DNA of 53,610 nucleotides from Microbispora siamensis (GTDB taxonomy: Bacteria > Actinomycetota > Actinomycetes > Streptosporangiales > Streptosporangiaceae). The notes under the pieces are model-generated. The model did not search any database and was not told the DNA's origin. It was given only the letters and a program-made list of their open reading frames with translations. Positions 23,553-35,208 of the stretch are shown here, piece after piece. The stretch covers positions 1 to 53,610 of the forward strand of contig NZ_BOOF01000062.1 in NCBI RefSeq assembly GCF_016863095.1. Direction: 5' to 3'. The position numbers were made by a program, and so were the translations under genes. Position 1 is the first letter of the stretch. The number at the start of each line of letters is the position of its first letter.

Positions 23553-24452
23553 TCAGGAGGCGAAGACCACCAGCGGCCTGGCCGTCCCGCCCCGCTCCTC
23601 GGCGAGCGCGAGCAGCGCGCCGTCCGGCCCGAAGACGCCGATCGGGCCCGGCCCGAGGCCCGCCGCCCGCAGCCTCCCGCCGTGCGCGACCAGCCGCGCC
23701 TCGTCCTCACCCACGTCCCTGCGGGGGAAGGCCGCCGCCACCGCGTCGGCCATGGGCATGATCACGCACTCCCGGGCGAGGTCCTCGATCGTGCGCGCCG
23801 CCTCGATGCCGTACGGCCCCACCCGGGTGCGGCGCAGCCGGGTGAGATGGCCGCCGACACCGAGCGACGCGCCGAGATCGCGGGCCAGCGCCCGGATGTA
23901 GGTGCCGCTGGAGCAGGTGATCACGGCGTCCAGGTCCACCGTCTCCGGGGTCCGCCGGATCTCCACCACGTCGAACGCGTGGATCGTGACCGGCCGGGCG
24001 GCCAGCGCCACCTCCTCGCCCGCGCGGGCCCGCTTGTAGGCCCGCTGCCCGTCGACCTTGATGGCGCTCACCTGCGGCGGCACCTGCATGATCTCGCCGG
24101 TGAGCGCGGCGACGCCCTTGCGCACCTGCTCGTCGGCCACGTGCCCGGCGGGGGTGGCGGCGACCACCTCGCCCTCGGCGTCGTCGGTGTTCGTCGTCAC
24201 GCCAAGGCGGATCGTCGCCTCGTAGACCTTCTCGGTCAGCGCGAGGTGCCCGAGGAGGCGGGTCGCCTTCTCCACCCCGATCACCAGCACCCCGGTGGCC
24301 ATCGGGTCGAGCGTGCCCGCGTGACCGACCTTGCGGGTGCCCGCGATGCCGCGCATCTTGCCGACGACGTCGTGCGACGTCCAGTCGGCCGGCTTGTCCA
24401 CGATGATCAGACCGCTCGGCGGCGGAGTCCTTCTGGCTCTGGCCGTGCTCAT
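23553..24452 (-). CDS. truB: tRNA pseudouridine(55) synthase TruB
   Basis: A 299-residue protein with LIIVDKPADWTSHDVV and the catalytic-aspartate motif RKVGHAGTLDPMATGVL (D49), then YEATIRLG, QVPPQVSAIKVDGQRAYKRARAGE and SSGTYIRALARDLG. It makes the T-loop pseudouridine in tRNA. The ATG at 24452 overlaps the nrnA stop codon (ATGA), so translation is coupled. Actinobacterial TruB C-terminal region follows. Confidence 0.96.
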   Translation of the reverse strand: MSTARARRTPPPSGLIIVDKPADWTSHDVVGKMRGIAGTRKVGHAGTLDPMATGVLVIGVEKATRLLGHLALTEKVYEATIRLGVTTNTDDAEGEVVAATPAGHVADEQVRKGVAALTGEIMQVPPQVSAIKVDGQRAYKRARAGEEVALAARPVTIHAFDVVEIRRTPETVDLDAVITCSSGTYIRALARDLGASLGVGGHLTRLRRTRVGPYGIEAARTIEDLARECVIMPMADAVAAAFPRRDVGEDEARLVAHGGRLRAAGLGPGPIGVFGPDGALLALAEERGGTARPLVVFAS

Positions 24453-25465
24453 GGCCGGCTCCCTTCCGGGGCGAGGAGGGGGCGCAGGGCGGCCATCGTG
24501 TCCGCCGCGGACAGCGCCGAGGAGAACCCGGCGGCACGCGGGTGGCCGCCGCCGCCGAGCGCGGCGCAGGCGCGCGCCATGTCCACCGCGCCCTTCGACC
24601 GGGTCGAGACGTTCCAGCCGCCCTCGTCGTCCTCCTTGAGCACGACCGCGACCTCCGCCTCGTCGACCCGGCGCACGACGTCGATCACGCCTTCCACCTC
24701 GTCGTACGGCAGGCCCTCCGCGGCGCGGTCGGCCCGGGTCACGTAGGTCCACACCAGCCCCAGGCCGCCCGCGGCGTCCGGCTCCAGGGTGGCCCGCCCG
24801 AGCGCCGTGCCGAGCACCCGCAGGTACGCGAATGGCGAGCGGTCCCACAGTTCCCTGGCGATCTCCTCAGGGCGCAGCCCCGTGGCCAGCAACCGGCCGG
24901 CCATGGCGTGCGCGGCCGGAGTGGTGATGGAGTGCCTGAAGGAGCCGGTGTCGGTCACCAGACCCGCGTACAGGCAGGTGGCGACCTCCCGGTCGATCGT
25001 GAGGCCGAGCCGGTTCATGAGCTCCTCGACGACCATCGTGGTCGAGGCCGCCGCGGGATCCACGAGGTGGACCGTCCCGAAGCCGGTGTTCGACACGTGG
25101 TGGTCGATCACGACGAGTTCGCCGGCCTTGCCCGCGTGGGGCGCGAGCAGGCCCAGCCGCTCCATCGTGGAGGCGTCGAAGGTGATCATCAGCTCGGGCT
25201 CGGCGGGGTAGGCCGAAGGCTCCGCCAGCAGGTGCTGTCCGGGCAGGAACCGCAGCAGCCGGGGCACGGCGAAGACCCGGTCGCCGAAGGACGCGACGAC
25301 CTTCTTTCCCGTACGCGCGAGCGCCAGCCCGAGGCCCAGCATCGAGCCGAGGGCGTCCGCGTCCGGGGACACGTGACAGGCGAGGGCCAGCGTGCCGGCG
25401 GCGCGGATCAGTTCGGTCGCGCGCCGCCAGTCCGCCTCGCTTATGGCGCTTTCGTTCGCGGTCAC
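24449..25465 (-). CDS. nrnA: DHH-family phosphoesterase, NrnA-type oligoribonuclease / pAp phosphatase
   Basis: A 338-residue DHH/DHHA1 protein. Motifs are HVSPDADALGSMLGLGLAL, TFDAST, VVIDHHVSNTGFG and TDTGSFRHS, with a C-terminal DHHA1 domain ending SKGAVDMARACAALGGGGHPRAAGFS. It degrades 2-5-mer nanoRNAs and dephosphorylates pAp, and related enzymes act on linear cyclic-di-AMP products. GTG 25465 overlaps the rbfA stop (GTGA) and the gene's own stop overlaps truB, so rbfA-nrnA-truB is tightly coupled. Confidence 0.93.
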   Translation of the reverse strand: MTANESAISEADWRRATELIRAAGTLALACHVSPDADALGSMLGLGLALARTGKKVVASFGDRVFAVPRLLRFLPGQHLLAEPSAYPAEPELMITFDASTMERLGLLAPHAGKAGELVVIDHHVSNTGFGTVHLVDPAAASTTMVVEELMNRLGLTIDREVATCLYAGLVTDTGSFRHSITTPAAHAMAGRLLATGLRPEEIARELWDRSPFAYLRVLGTALGRATLEPDAAGGLGLVWTYVTRADRAAEGLPYDEVEGVIDVVRRVDEAEVAVVLKEDDEGGWNVSTRSKGAVDMARACAALGGGGHPRAAGFSSALSAADTMAALRPLLAPEGSRP

Positions 25466-25950
25466 CGGGCGGGGTGCCCCGCCCGGCCGGTGGGCTCGTC
25501 CTCGCCCTCCTCCTCGGCCGCCTCGGCGTCGAGGTCCTCCTCGAAGCGGTAGGGGTCGGCGTCCCCGGCGAACTGCGCGCCCTCCGCCTGGCGGGCGATC
25601 TCCGCGTCCTTCGCCTTCGCCAGCGCGAACAGGTCGTCCATGTGGCGGGCGTTGTCCGGGAGCGGGTCGTGCACGAACGTGAGGCCGGGGGTGTGCCGGA
25701 GGCCGGTCTGCCGTCCGACCTCGGACCGGATGATGCCCTTCGCGCTCTCCAGGGCGGCGGCCGTGTCGGCCCGCTCCGCCTCGGAGCCGAAAACCGTGTA
25801 GTAGACGGTCGCGTCGCTCAGGTCCGCGGTGACTCTCGTGTCGGTCACCGTCACGAACCCCAGCCGCGGATCCTTGATCCGCCGCTCCAGCATCTCCGCG
25901 ACCACCTGCTGGATGCGATCGGCCAACTTCCTGGCACGCGCTGCGTCCAT
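25462..25950 (-). CDS. rbfA: 30S ribosome-binding factor RbfA
   Basis: A 162-residue protein with the KH-like RbfA fold (ARKLADRIQQVVAEMLERRIKDPRLGFVTVTDTRVTADLSDATVYYTVFG ... GLRHTPGLTFVHD) and an acidic C-terminal tail. It matures the 5' end of 16S rRNA and the 30S subunit. The start MDAARARK at 25950 fits the GAGGG spacing better than GTG 25956. It is part of the nusA-infB operon. Confidence 0.95.
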   Translation of the reverse strand: MDAARARKLADRIQQVVAEMLERRIKDPRLGFVTVTDTRVTADLSDATVYYTVFGSEAERADTAAALESAKGIIRSEVGRQTGLRHTPGLTFVHDPLPDNARHMDDLFALAKAKDAEIARQAEGAQFAGDADPYRFEEDLDAEAAEEEGEDEPTGRAGHPAR

Positions 25951-25998
25951 GCTCACGCTCCCTCGTATCTGTACGGCTGACGCGCGGGCCCCGGCCGT

Positions 25999-26298
25999 CT
26001 ATTCCTCGTGGTCGTTGAAGAGCCGCCGCCGCGCGGACAGCAACTCGATCTCGGGGTGGTAGGCGACCAGGCGTTCGCAGGCGTCCAGCACCTCGTCGCA
26101 GTTGGCCGCGGACGCCGACACCACGGCGACGCCGATCTCGGCGCGCCGGTGCAGGTCGTGGTGGCCCGCCTCGGCGACGGCGACGGCGGGGTACTTGCGC
26201 TGGATCTCGGCGATGATCGGCCGGACCACCGACCGCTTCTGCTTCAGCGAACGGACGTCGCCGAGCAGGATGTCAAGAGTAAGAGCACCGATGAACAT
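25999..26298 (-). CDS. YlxP-like DUF503 protein
   Basis: A 99-residue DUF503 protein (FIGALTLDILLGDVRSLKQKRSVVRPIIAEIQRKYPAVAVAEAG). It is a small ferredoxin-like fold protein conserved between infB and rbfA in Gram-positive bacteria; a role in ribosome maturation is suspected only from context. Confidence 0.92.
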   Translation of the reverse strand: MFIGALTLDILLGDVRSLKQKRSVVRPIIAEIQRKYPAVAVAEAGHHDLHRRAEIGVAVVSASAANCDEVLDACERLVAYHPEIELLSARRRLFNDHEE

Positions 26299-26367
26299 GG
26301 GTGTGTCACCACGTCACGGACGACCGGCCGCCGCCCCCGCACGTGGCGGGGGCGGCGGGACGGCGCG

Positions 26368-29460
<3,093 letters not shown>

Positions 29461-29644
29461 TGCACTCCCTAACTCGGCCCGGGAGGCTCGCAGTGCCGCC
29501 GGACCGTCGCTACCTGAACGTACTCATCGCCGCGTGCTCATCAGGCGCTCATAGCAATCTGACTCCGCCCATCAACTCGGCGTCCTACATGACAATTTCG
29601 TGCCCTGGCTCCCGGAGCCGATACCGAGGGCCAGCGGTAACCAT

Positions 29645-29947
29645 TCACCCGGACCGCTCCGGCGTCAACCCCTCCAAGTGAGCTTGCAAGAGCGACGTGT
29701 CAAGCGATCCCTCCGCGCGGAACGCGCGTGGGAACGCCCGGCGGCGCTCTGCGAGCTCCAGACAGCGCGGGGACGGGTGCAACGAGGCACCACGTCCCGG
29801 GAGCCGTCCTCGCGTGTCGGGGACGATCACGCCCTCGACCACGACCAGGCGGAGCAACTCGGACTTTACCGTGCGAACCCGGCAGCCCACACATGTTCTC
29901 AGCGGGGCTGCCTGGTAACCATATTCCAGCTTACCTTGCCGACGCAT
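29645..29947 (-). CDS. rnpM: YlxR/RnpM family (DUF448) RNA-binding protein
   Basis: A 100-residue protein with the DUF448 signature RTCVGCRVRTVKSELLRLVVVEG ... DTRGRLPGRGASLHPSPRCLELAERRRAFPRAFR. In Bacillus the homologue binds the RNase P RNA and modulates RNase P (RnpM). The ATG at 29947 lies 17 nt inside the end of nusA; no later in-frame start precedes the domain. Confidence 0.92.
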   Translation of the reverse strand: MRRQGKLEYGYQAAPLRTCVGCRVRTVKSELLRLVVVEGVIVPDTRGRLPGRGASLHPSPRCLELAERRRAFPRAFRAEGSLDTSLLQAHLEGLTPERSG

Positions 29948-30932
29948 CAGCGGGATCAGCAGGTGCCTGCTCGGTGTCCGGCCGGATGTCGATCCGCCAG
30001 CCCGTCAGGCGGTTGGCGAGGCGGGCGTTCTGGCCCTCCTTGCCGATCGCCAGGGACAACTGGTAGTCGGGCACGATCACCCGCGCGGTGCGGCTGTCGG
30101 CGTCGACCACCTCGACACGGGAAACACGCGCGGGCGACAGGGCATTCCCGACGAACTCGGCCGGATCCTCCGACCAGTCGATGATGTCGATCTTCTCGCC
30201 GTGCAGCTCCGTCATGACGTTGCGCACGCGCGAGCCCATCGGGCCGATGCAGGCGCCCTTGGCGTTGACGCCGGGCTTGCGCGACCTCACCGCAATCTTG
30301 GTGCGGTGGCCGGCCTCGCGGGCGATGGCCGCGATCTCCACCGTGCCGTCGGCGATCTCCGGCACCTCCAGCGCGAAGAGCTTCTTCACGAGGTTGGGGT
30401 GCGTGCGCGACAGGGTGACCGAGGGCCCCTTGGGACCCTTCTTCACCTGCACCACGTAGCAGCGGATGCGCTCGCCGTGCGCGTACTCCTCGCCCGGGAC
30501 CTGCTCGTTGTGCGGCAGGACCGCCTCGATCTTGCCGAGGTCGACCAGCACCACCCGCGGGTCCTTGCCCTGCTGGATGACGCCCGCGACCAGCTCGCCC
30601 TCGCGGCTGGCGAACTCGCCGAAGTTGACCTCGTCCTCGGCGTCGCGCAGCTGCTGAAGGATCACCTGCTTGGCCGTGGTGGCGGCGATCCGGCTGAAGT
30701 TGGACGGGGTGTCGTCGTACTCCCGCACGACCTCGCCGTTCTCGTCCAGCTCGGCGGCCCAGATGATCACGTGGCCCGTGTCGCGGTCCAGCTCGGCCCG
30801 CGCCTTCTGCGCCGCGCCCTCCGTGCGGAAGTACGCGATGAGCAACGCGTCCTCGATCGCCTTGACGACCAGGTCGAAGGAGATGTCCTTCTCCCGCTCC
30901 AGGCTGCGCAGGACGCTCATGTCAATGTCCAC
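29931..30932 (-). CDS. nusA: Transcription termination/antitermination factor NusA
   Basis: A 333-residue protein. It has an N-terminal RNAP-binding domain (LEREKDISFDLVVKAIEDALLIAYFRT), an S1 domain (GELVAGVIQQGKDPRVVLVDLGKIEAVLP), then KH1 and KH2 (KGACIGPMGSRVRNVMTELHGEKIDIIDWSEDP; LSLAIGKEGQNARLANRLTGWRIDI). It lacks the C-terminal acidic repeats of E. coli NusA, as normal for actinobacteria. GTG 30932 has GGGGAG 4-5 nt upstream. Confidence 0.96.
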   Translation of the reverse strand: MDIDMSVLRSLEREKDISFDLVVKAIEDALLIAYFRTEGAAQKARAELDRDTGHVIIWAAELDENGEVVREYDDTPSNFSRIAATTAKQVILQQLRDAEDEVNFGEFASREGELVAGVIQQGKDPRVVLVDLGKIEAVLPHNEQVPGEEYAHGERIRCYVVQVKKGPKGPSVTLSRTHPNLVKKLFALEVPEIADGTVEIAAIAREAGHRTKIAVRSRKPGVNAKGACIGPMGSRVRNVMTELHGEKIDIIDWSEDPAEFVGNALSPARVSRVEVVDADSRTARVIVPDYQLSLAIGKEGQNARLANRLTGWRIDIRPDTEQAPADPADASAR

Positions 30933-30943
30933 AAGGCTCCCCC

Positions 30944-31471
30944 CTAGCCCTCGTCGTCGGCGTCGTCGATGTCTTCGTCGACATCGAGGTCCTCATCAAG
31001 TTCGTCGTCGAGCCCGGCCTCGCGCCGGTTGAACTCGACCTGCACCCGGCCGCGCACCAGCTCGCCGTACGCGATGCGGCGCGCGCCGTCCAGCTCCACA
31101 CCGGTCTCGTCGGCCTCGGTCACGCGGCCCTCCGCGGAAGTGCCGTCACGCAGCTCCGCCTTCACCAGCCGCCCACGCGCCCGGCGCCAGTGGCGCGGCT
31201 CGGTGAGCGGCCTGTCGACGCCGGGAGAGGTGACCTCGAGGACGTACGGGCTGCCGCCGAGGACGTCCACCTCGTCCAGCCGTTTGGAGACGGACTGGCT
31301 CACGTCTGCCACGTCGTCCAGGCTCACGCCGCCGTCCCGGTCCACCACGACGCGCACCAGCCGCCGGCGACCCGCCGGTGTGACCGTGACGTCCTCCAGG
31401 TCGAACCCCTCGGCGGCGACCACCGGGCCGAGCAGCTCAACCAGGCGGCCGCGTCGAGCGTCGCTGCCCAT
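30944..31471 (-). CDS. rimP: Ribosome maturation factor RimP
   Basis: A 175-residue protein with an N-terminal alpha/beta domain (RLVELLGPVVAAEGFDLEDVTVTPAGRRRLVRVVVDRDGGVSLDD), the YVLEVTSPGVDRPLTEPRHWRRARGRLVKA segment, an SH3-like C-terminal domain and a very acidic tail. It assists 30S assembly. The start is ATG 31471 with GGGAGGT 5-6 nt upstream; the frame is open further upstream but without a ribosome-binding site. First gene of the rimP-to-M16 operon. Confidence 0.96.
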   Translation of the reverse strand: MGSDARRGRLVELLGPVVAAEGFDLEDVTVTPAGRRRLVRVVVDRDGGVSLDDVADVSQSVSKRLDEVDVLGGSPYVLEVTSPGVDRPLTEPRHWRRARGRLVKAELRDGTSAEGRVTEADETGVELDGARRIAYGELVRGRVQVEFNRREAGLDDELDEDLDVDEDIDDADDEG

Positions 31472-31484
31472 GCCGACCTCCCAA

Positions 31485-31508
31485 TGACCGTGTGGCTGTG
31501 ACCGTGTG
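31485..31508. repeat. 10-bp direct repeat in the rimP leader
   Basis: TGACCGTGTG at 31485-31494 and again at 31499-31508 (14-bp period), just upstream of the rimP ribosome-binding site, hence at the head of the whole translation operon. Function unknown. Confidence 0.5.
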
Positions 31509-31632
31509 CCTAGCCCGATGTGCCAACAGCCTATCGACACCGGGAGGTGGAAACAGCGCCACACCCGAGCGGCGATCCGACACGTGCACGATCATCACGG
31601 GTCACGGGCGATGACCAGTGGGCGGCGCGCCG

Positions 31633-31638
31633 TACGAT
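31633..31638 (+). promoter_or_regulatory. -10 element of the lipoprotein gene
   Basis: TACGAT ends 8 nt before GTG 31647; GATGAC lies 17 bp upstream as a weak -35. This fits a leaderless promoter and supports 31647 as the start. Confidence 0.45.
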
Positions 31639-31646
31639 GCTGTGTC

Positions 31647-32174
31647 GTGAGACACAGCGGCGGGGCACAGGTGACGAGACGCGCGTTGCTGGGCTCCGCC
31701 GCCGCGGCCGGTCTGGCCGCGGCCGGCTGCTCCTCGGCCCCGCGGAAACCCGCCGCGCCGGCCCCTCCGGATCCGCAGACCGTGCTGATCACCTCGCTGA
31801 TCGCGGGCAAGGAACAGCTGGTGTCGCTCTACGGGCGCGCGGTCGCCGCCCTGCCCGGCCGGGCCGCCGCGCTTGAGCCGTTCCGTCAGCGTCACGCGGC
31901 CCATCTGCAGGCCCTGCGTGCGCTCCTGCCCGCCGGGAGCGGCACGGGAACGTTCCCCGCGAACTCTGCGCCTCCGCCGGCGTCGCCGTCAGGGTCGCCG
32001 TCCGAAAGCCCGTCCGCGGTCTCCGTCGGGGCGCTCAGGGACGCCGAGCGGCGCGCCGCGTCGGCGCGGCCCGCGCAGATGGCCATGGCCTCCCCCGCGC
32101 TCTCCCAGCTCCTGGCGAGCATCGGCGCGTGCGAGGCCGTCCACGTCGTCGCCCTGGGGAGGGTGCGTGACTGA
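31647..32174 (+). CDS. Putative lipoprotein, conserved partner of the DUF4439 gene
   Basis: A 175-residue protein with a basic N terminus (VTRRALLG), a hydrophobic Ala-rich signal segment and a lipobox-like AAAGC followed by Ser-Ser. The mature part is helical with a Pro/Ser-rich linker (PPPASPSGSPSESPS) and a short C-terminal helix ending GACEAVHVVALGRVRD. GTG 31647 is preferred from the -10 spacing; GTG 31671 is the alternative. Its stop overlaps the start of the next gene by 8 nt. Probably attached to the outer face of the membrane; function unknown. Confidence 0.75.
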   Translation: MRHSGGAQVTRRALLGSAAAAGLAAAGCSSAPRKPAAPAPPDPQTVLITSLIAGKEQLVSLYGRAVAALPGRAAALEPFRQRHAAHLQALRALLPAGSGTGTFPANSAPPPASPSGSPSESPSAVSVGALRDAERRAASARPAQMAMASPALSQLLASIGACEAVHVVALGRVRD

Positions 32175-32748
32175 GACCTCGGCCGAACCCGCCCGGGCGC
32201 CGGCCGGAGACGCGCTCGCCCGGGCCCTGGCCGCCGAGCACGCCGCCGTGTACGCGTACGGGGTGATCGGCGGGAGGACGAGCGGCGCGCTGCTCAGGCG
32301 CGCCACCGCGGGGTTCGACGCCCACCGGGCGCGGCGCGACCAGCTACGCGCGCTCATCACCCAGCGGGGCGGCACGCCCGCCGAGCCGGGCCCCACCTAC
32401 AGCCTGCCCTTCGAGGTGCGCAAACCGGCCGACGCGGTGCGCCTTGCCGTGCTCGTGGAGCAGCGGGTGACCACCGCCTACCTGGAGCTCGCCGCCGACC
32501 GCGACCCGGCGCTGCGGCGGATCGCCGCACTGGCCGCGCAGGAGTGCGCGACCCGGGCGTACGGCTGGCAGCCGAAGATCGGTGACCCGTTCCCGGGCAT
32601 GGGCCGAGGCGGCGCCGACTTCGACGTCGCCGTCCCCAACCAGGGGGCCGAGACCCCCGCGCCGGACTCCTCCGGATCGGACGGGCCCGCGGGAACGTCC
32701 GCTTCTGAGGAGGCCCAGCCGGAGCCGTCCGCGCCTGAAGGACAGTAA
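32167..32748 (+). CDS. DUF4439 ferritin-like domain protein
   Basis: A 193-residue protein. The core is a four-helix ferritin-like bundle (ALARALAAEHAAVYAYGVIGG; FDAHRARRDQLRALITQRGG; AVRLAVLVEQRVTTAYLELAA; RRIAALAAQECATRAYGWQP) with ligand-like E/H positions, followed by a disordered acidic Pro/Ser tail. It has no signal sequence. GTG 32167 overlaps the lipoprotein gene by 8 nt, so the two are coupled. The pair is typical between rimP and proS in actinomycetes. Metal binding is likely; activity unknown. Confidence 0.88.
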   Translation: MTETSAEPARAPAGDALARALAAEHAAVYAYGVIGGRTSGALLRRATAGFDAHRARRDQLRALITQRGGTPAEPGPTYSLPFEVRKPADAVRLAVLVEQRVTTAYLELAADRDPALRRIAALAAQECATRAYGWQPKIGDPFPGMGRGGADFDVAVPNQGAETPAPDSSGSDGPAGTSASEEAQPEPSAPEGQ

Positions 32749-32753
32749 CGCGC

Positions 32754-32781
32754 CGCCGCCCCGTGTGAGCACGGGACGGCG
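32754..32781. terminator. Hairpin between the convergent DUF4439 and proS genes
   Basis: CGCCG-C-CCCGTG / CACGGG-A-CGGCG: an 11-bp stem with one mismatch and a TGAG loop, in the 51-bp convergent gap. It can serve both strands. Confidence 0.6.
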
Positions 32782-32799
32782 ACGCAGGGTGCCCGGTGA

Positions 32800-34542
32800 T
32801 CAGGCCCGGCAGGCGGCCAGCACCCGCTCGACGGCCTCGTCCAGCGGGATCTCCTCCTTGGTCCCGGTCGCCCGGTCGCGCAGCTCGACCACGCCGTTGG
32901 CCAGGCCCCGGCCGACGATCAGCACGGTGGGCAGGCCGAGCAGCTCGGAGTCCTTGAACTTGACGCCGGGCGACACACCGGGCCGGTCGTCCACGAGCAC
33001 GCGCAGCCCCCGCGCCTCAAGGGTCTCGGCGAGCGTGCTGGCGACCTCGATCTGGTTCTCCTTGCCGGTGCCCACGATGTGCACGTCGGCGGGCGCCACC
33101 TCCCTGGGCCACACCAGGCCCAGCTCGTCGTGGCGCTGCTCGGCCAGCACGGCCACCGCCCGGGACACGCCGATGCCGTACGAGCCCATGGTGATGCGGA
33201 TGGGCTTGCCGTCGGGCCCGAGCGCGTCGAGCTGGGCGGCGTCGGCGTACTTGCGGCCGAGCTGGAAGATGTGGCCGATCTCGATGCCCCGGTCGATCGA
33301 CAGCGGGTGCGCGCAGCGGGGGCAGGCGTCGCCCGCCCGCACCTCGGCGGCCTCGATCGTGCCGTCGGGCTGGAAGTCGCGGCCCGCGACGACGTGCGCG
33401 GCGTGCTTGCCCGGCTCGTTGGCGCCCGTCACCCAGGCCGAGCCCTCGACCACGCGCGGGTCGACCAGGTAGGTGATCCCCAGGTCCCTGAGCACCTGCG
33501 GGCCGATGTAGCCGCGCACCAGGCCGGGGTGGCGGGCGAAGTCCTCGGCCTCGAAGATCTCCGGCACGCCGGGCGAGAGCGCCGCCTCCAGGCGCTTGAA
33601 GTCGACCTCGCGGTCGCCGGGCACGCCGACGATCACCGTCTTGACCTCGTCGGAGCCCGGCGTGCGTACCTTGACGACGAGGTTCTTCAGCGTGTCGGCG
33701 GCCGTGATCCCGAGGCCGTGGTGCTCGTTGACGTACGAGACGAGCGACTCGATCGTCGGGGTGTCGGGCGTGTCGAGCACCTTCATGGGCGGCTGCGTGG
33801 CGGTGACGGCGGGCGGCGCGGGCGTGACGACGGCCTCGGCGTTGGCCGCGTATCCGCAGTTATGGCAGGCCACGAAGGTGTCCTCACCGGTCGGGCAGGG
33901 GGCGAGGAACTCCTCGGAGGCCGACCCGCCCATCGCGCCCGACATCGCGAAGCAGATCCGGTAGTCGATGCCGAGACGCTCGAAGATCCGGATGTACGCC
34001 TCGCGGTGCATCTCGTAGGACCGCTTCAGGCCGTCGTCGTCGAGGTCGAAGGAGTAGGAGTCCTTCATGACGAACTCGCGGCCCCGCAGGATGCCCGCCC
34101 GGGGACGTGCCTCGTCGCGGTACTTGGTCTGGATCTGGTACAGCGTGACGGGGTAGTCCTTGTAGGAGGAGTACTCCCCCTTCACCATGTCGGTGAACAT
34201 CTCCTCATGGGTCGGCCCGAGGAGGTAGTCGGCGCCCTTGCGGTCCTTCAGCCGGAACAGCGTGTCGCCGTACTCGGTCCAGCGGCCCGTGGGCTCGTAG
34301 AAGTCCCGGGGCAGCAGCGCGGGGAACAGCACCTCCTGCGCGCCCATCCGGTCCATCTCCTCGCGCACGACCCGCGCGATGTTCTCCAGCACGATCTTGC
34401 CGAGCGGCAGCCAGGAGTAGATGCCGGGCGCGACGCGGCGGATGTAGCCGGCGCGGACGAGCAGCTTGTGGCTCGGCACTTCCGCGTCCGCCGGATCCTC
34501 ACGCAGGGTGCGCAGGAACAGGGTCGACATACGCAGCAGCAC
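32800..34542 (-). CDS. proS: Prolyl-tRNA synthetase (bacterial type with editing insertion)
   Basis: A 580-residue class II synthetase. Motif 1 lies around GIYSWLPLGKIVLENIARVVREEMDRMGAQEVLFPAL, motif 2 is TKYRDEARPRAGILRGREFVMKDSYSFD, and motif 3 is MGSYGIGVSRAVAVLAEQ. The INS editing domain (about 220-400) is present, so it is the full bacterial type. It charges tRNA-Pro in the cytosol. GTG 34542 has AAGGAG 5 nt upstream; ATG 34530 is a possible internal alternative. A TAGCCT -10 candidate lies at 34606-34611. Confidence 0.96.
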   Translation of the reverse strand: MLLRMSTLFLRTLREDPADAEVPSHKLLVRAGYIRRVAPGIYSWLPLGKIVLENIARVVREEMDRMGAQEVLFPALLPRDFYEPTGRWTEYGDTLFRLKDRKGADYLLGPTHEEMFTDMVKGEYSSYKDYPVTLYQIQTKYRDEARPRAGILRGREFVMKDSYSFDLDDDGLKRSYEMHREAYIRIFERLGIDYRICFAMSGAMGGSASEEFLAPCPTGEDTFVACHNCGYAANAEAVVTPAPPAVTATQPPMKVLDTPDTPTIESLVSYVNEHHGLGITAADTLKNLVVKVRTPGSDEVKTVIVGVPGDREVDFKRLEAALSPGVPEIFEAEDFARHPGLVRGYIGPQVLRDLGITYLVDPRVVEGSAWVTGANEPGKHAAHVVAGRDFQPDGTIEAAEVRAGDACPRCAHPLSIDRGIEIGHIFQLGRKYADAAQLDALGPDGKPIRITMGSYGIGVSRAVAVLAEQRHDELGLVWPREVAPADVHIVGTGKENQIEVASTLAETLEARGLRVLVDDRPGVSPGVKFKDSELLGLPTVLIVGRGLANGVVELRDRATGTKEEIPLDEAVERVLAACRA

Positions 34543-34605
34543 GGCTACTCCTTGCTCGTGAGAGGTCTCCGACCTGAGAGACGAGACGAAGACGATGTGC
34601 TCCCA

Positions 34606-34611
34606 AGGCTA
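34606..34611 (-). promoter_or_regulatory. Candidate -10 of proS
   Basis: Minus-strand TAGCCT, giving a leader of about 60 nt with a small AGGTC-TCC-GACCT stem before the ribosome-binding site. There is no convincing -35 and no T-box features. Confidence 0.35.
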
Positions 34612-34674
34612 TCGACTCCCAGGGCCCCACCGCCTCACGTAAACGACGGGCGGGTCGATATCAGTCGCCGATAA

Positions 34675-35208
34675 TCAGCCACCGAGCAGTTCCTCCCAGT
34701 GCTGACGGGACCGCCCGCCGGTGCCGACGGGGCCGGCCGGGCCGTCCAGCGCGGCCGACAGCCGCCACAGGCCGGGCCTGGTCCGCAGCCGCTCCATGCC
34801 GAACGGGTCGATGGCCCGCAGCACGAAGGTGACGCCCATCACGTTCAGCATCGCCGTCGACGTGGTCGCCGGGCCCGCGGGCGCCGCCCGCACGGCGCCC
34901 GGGCCCGGCTCGCCGATCCGTTCCAGGAGCAGCGCCGCCACCTCGGCGGCGTACGGGCCGTCGCGCCACTCGATGTGCCAGGAGCGGTCGGTGCCCCGCC
35001 ACCACGTGAGGTCGCGGCACGCCTCCAGCATCTCCGCCTCACCGGATAAGGCGGCCATGACCCGCCCCAGCGCCTCGTACCTGAGCCCGTCCGGCCCGGA
35101 GCCGTGCGGCGACGGCGCGTCGCCGCCGTCCTCGTGACCGTTCTGCGGGCCGTGCGCCGTGGCCGGTGAGGCCCCGGGCTCGTCCCGCCCCCCGCGGAGT
35201 CCCCTCAT
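34675..35208 (-). CDS. Hypothetical protein
   Basis: About 177 residues from ATG 35208. The ordered core runs from LRYEALGRVMAALSGEAEMLEACRDLTWWRGTDRSWHIEWRDGPYAAEVAALLLERIGEPG to TSTAMLNVMGVTFVLRAIDPFGMERLRTRPGLWRLSAALDGPAG, with an Ala/Pro-rich N terminus. I do not recognise the family. The start is uncertain: 35208 has no Shine-Dalgarno sequence, and ATG 35283 is preceded at 7 nt by CACGAT, a leaderless arrangement. It diverges from fprA. Confidence 0.6.
   Translation of the reverse strand: MRGLRGGRDEPGASPATAHGPQNGHEDGGDAPSPHGSGPDGLRYEALGRVMAALSGEAEMLEACRDLTWWRGTDRSWHIEWRDGPYAAEVAALLLERIGEPGPGAVRAAPAGPATTSTAMLNVMGVTFVLRAIDPFGMERLRTRPGLWRLSAALDGPAGPVGTGGRSRQHWEELLGG

Noticed and set aside
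34543..34674. Possible T-box or attenuator leader of proS
   Set aside because: Leader is short, with no T-box sequence, specifier structure or terminator.
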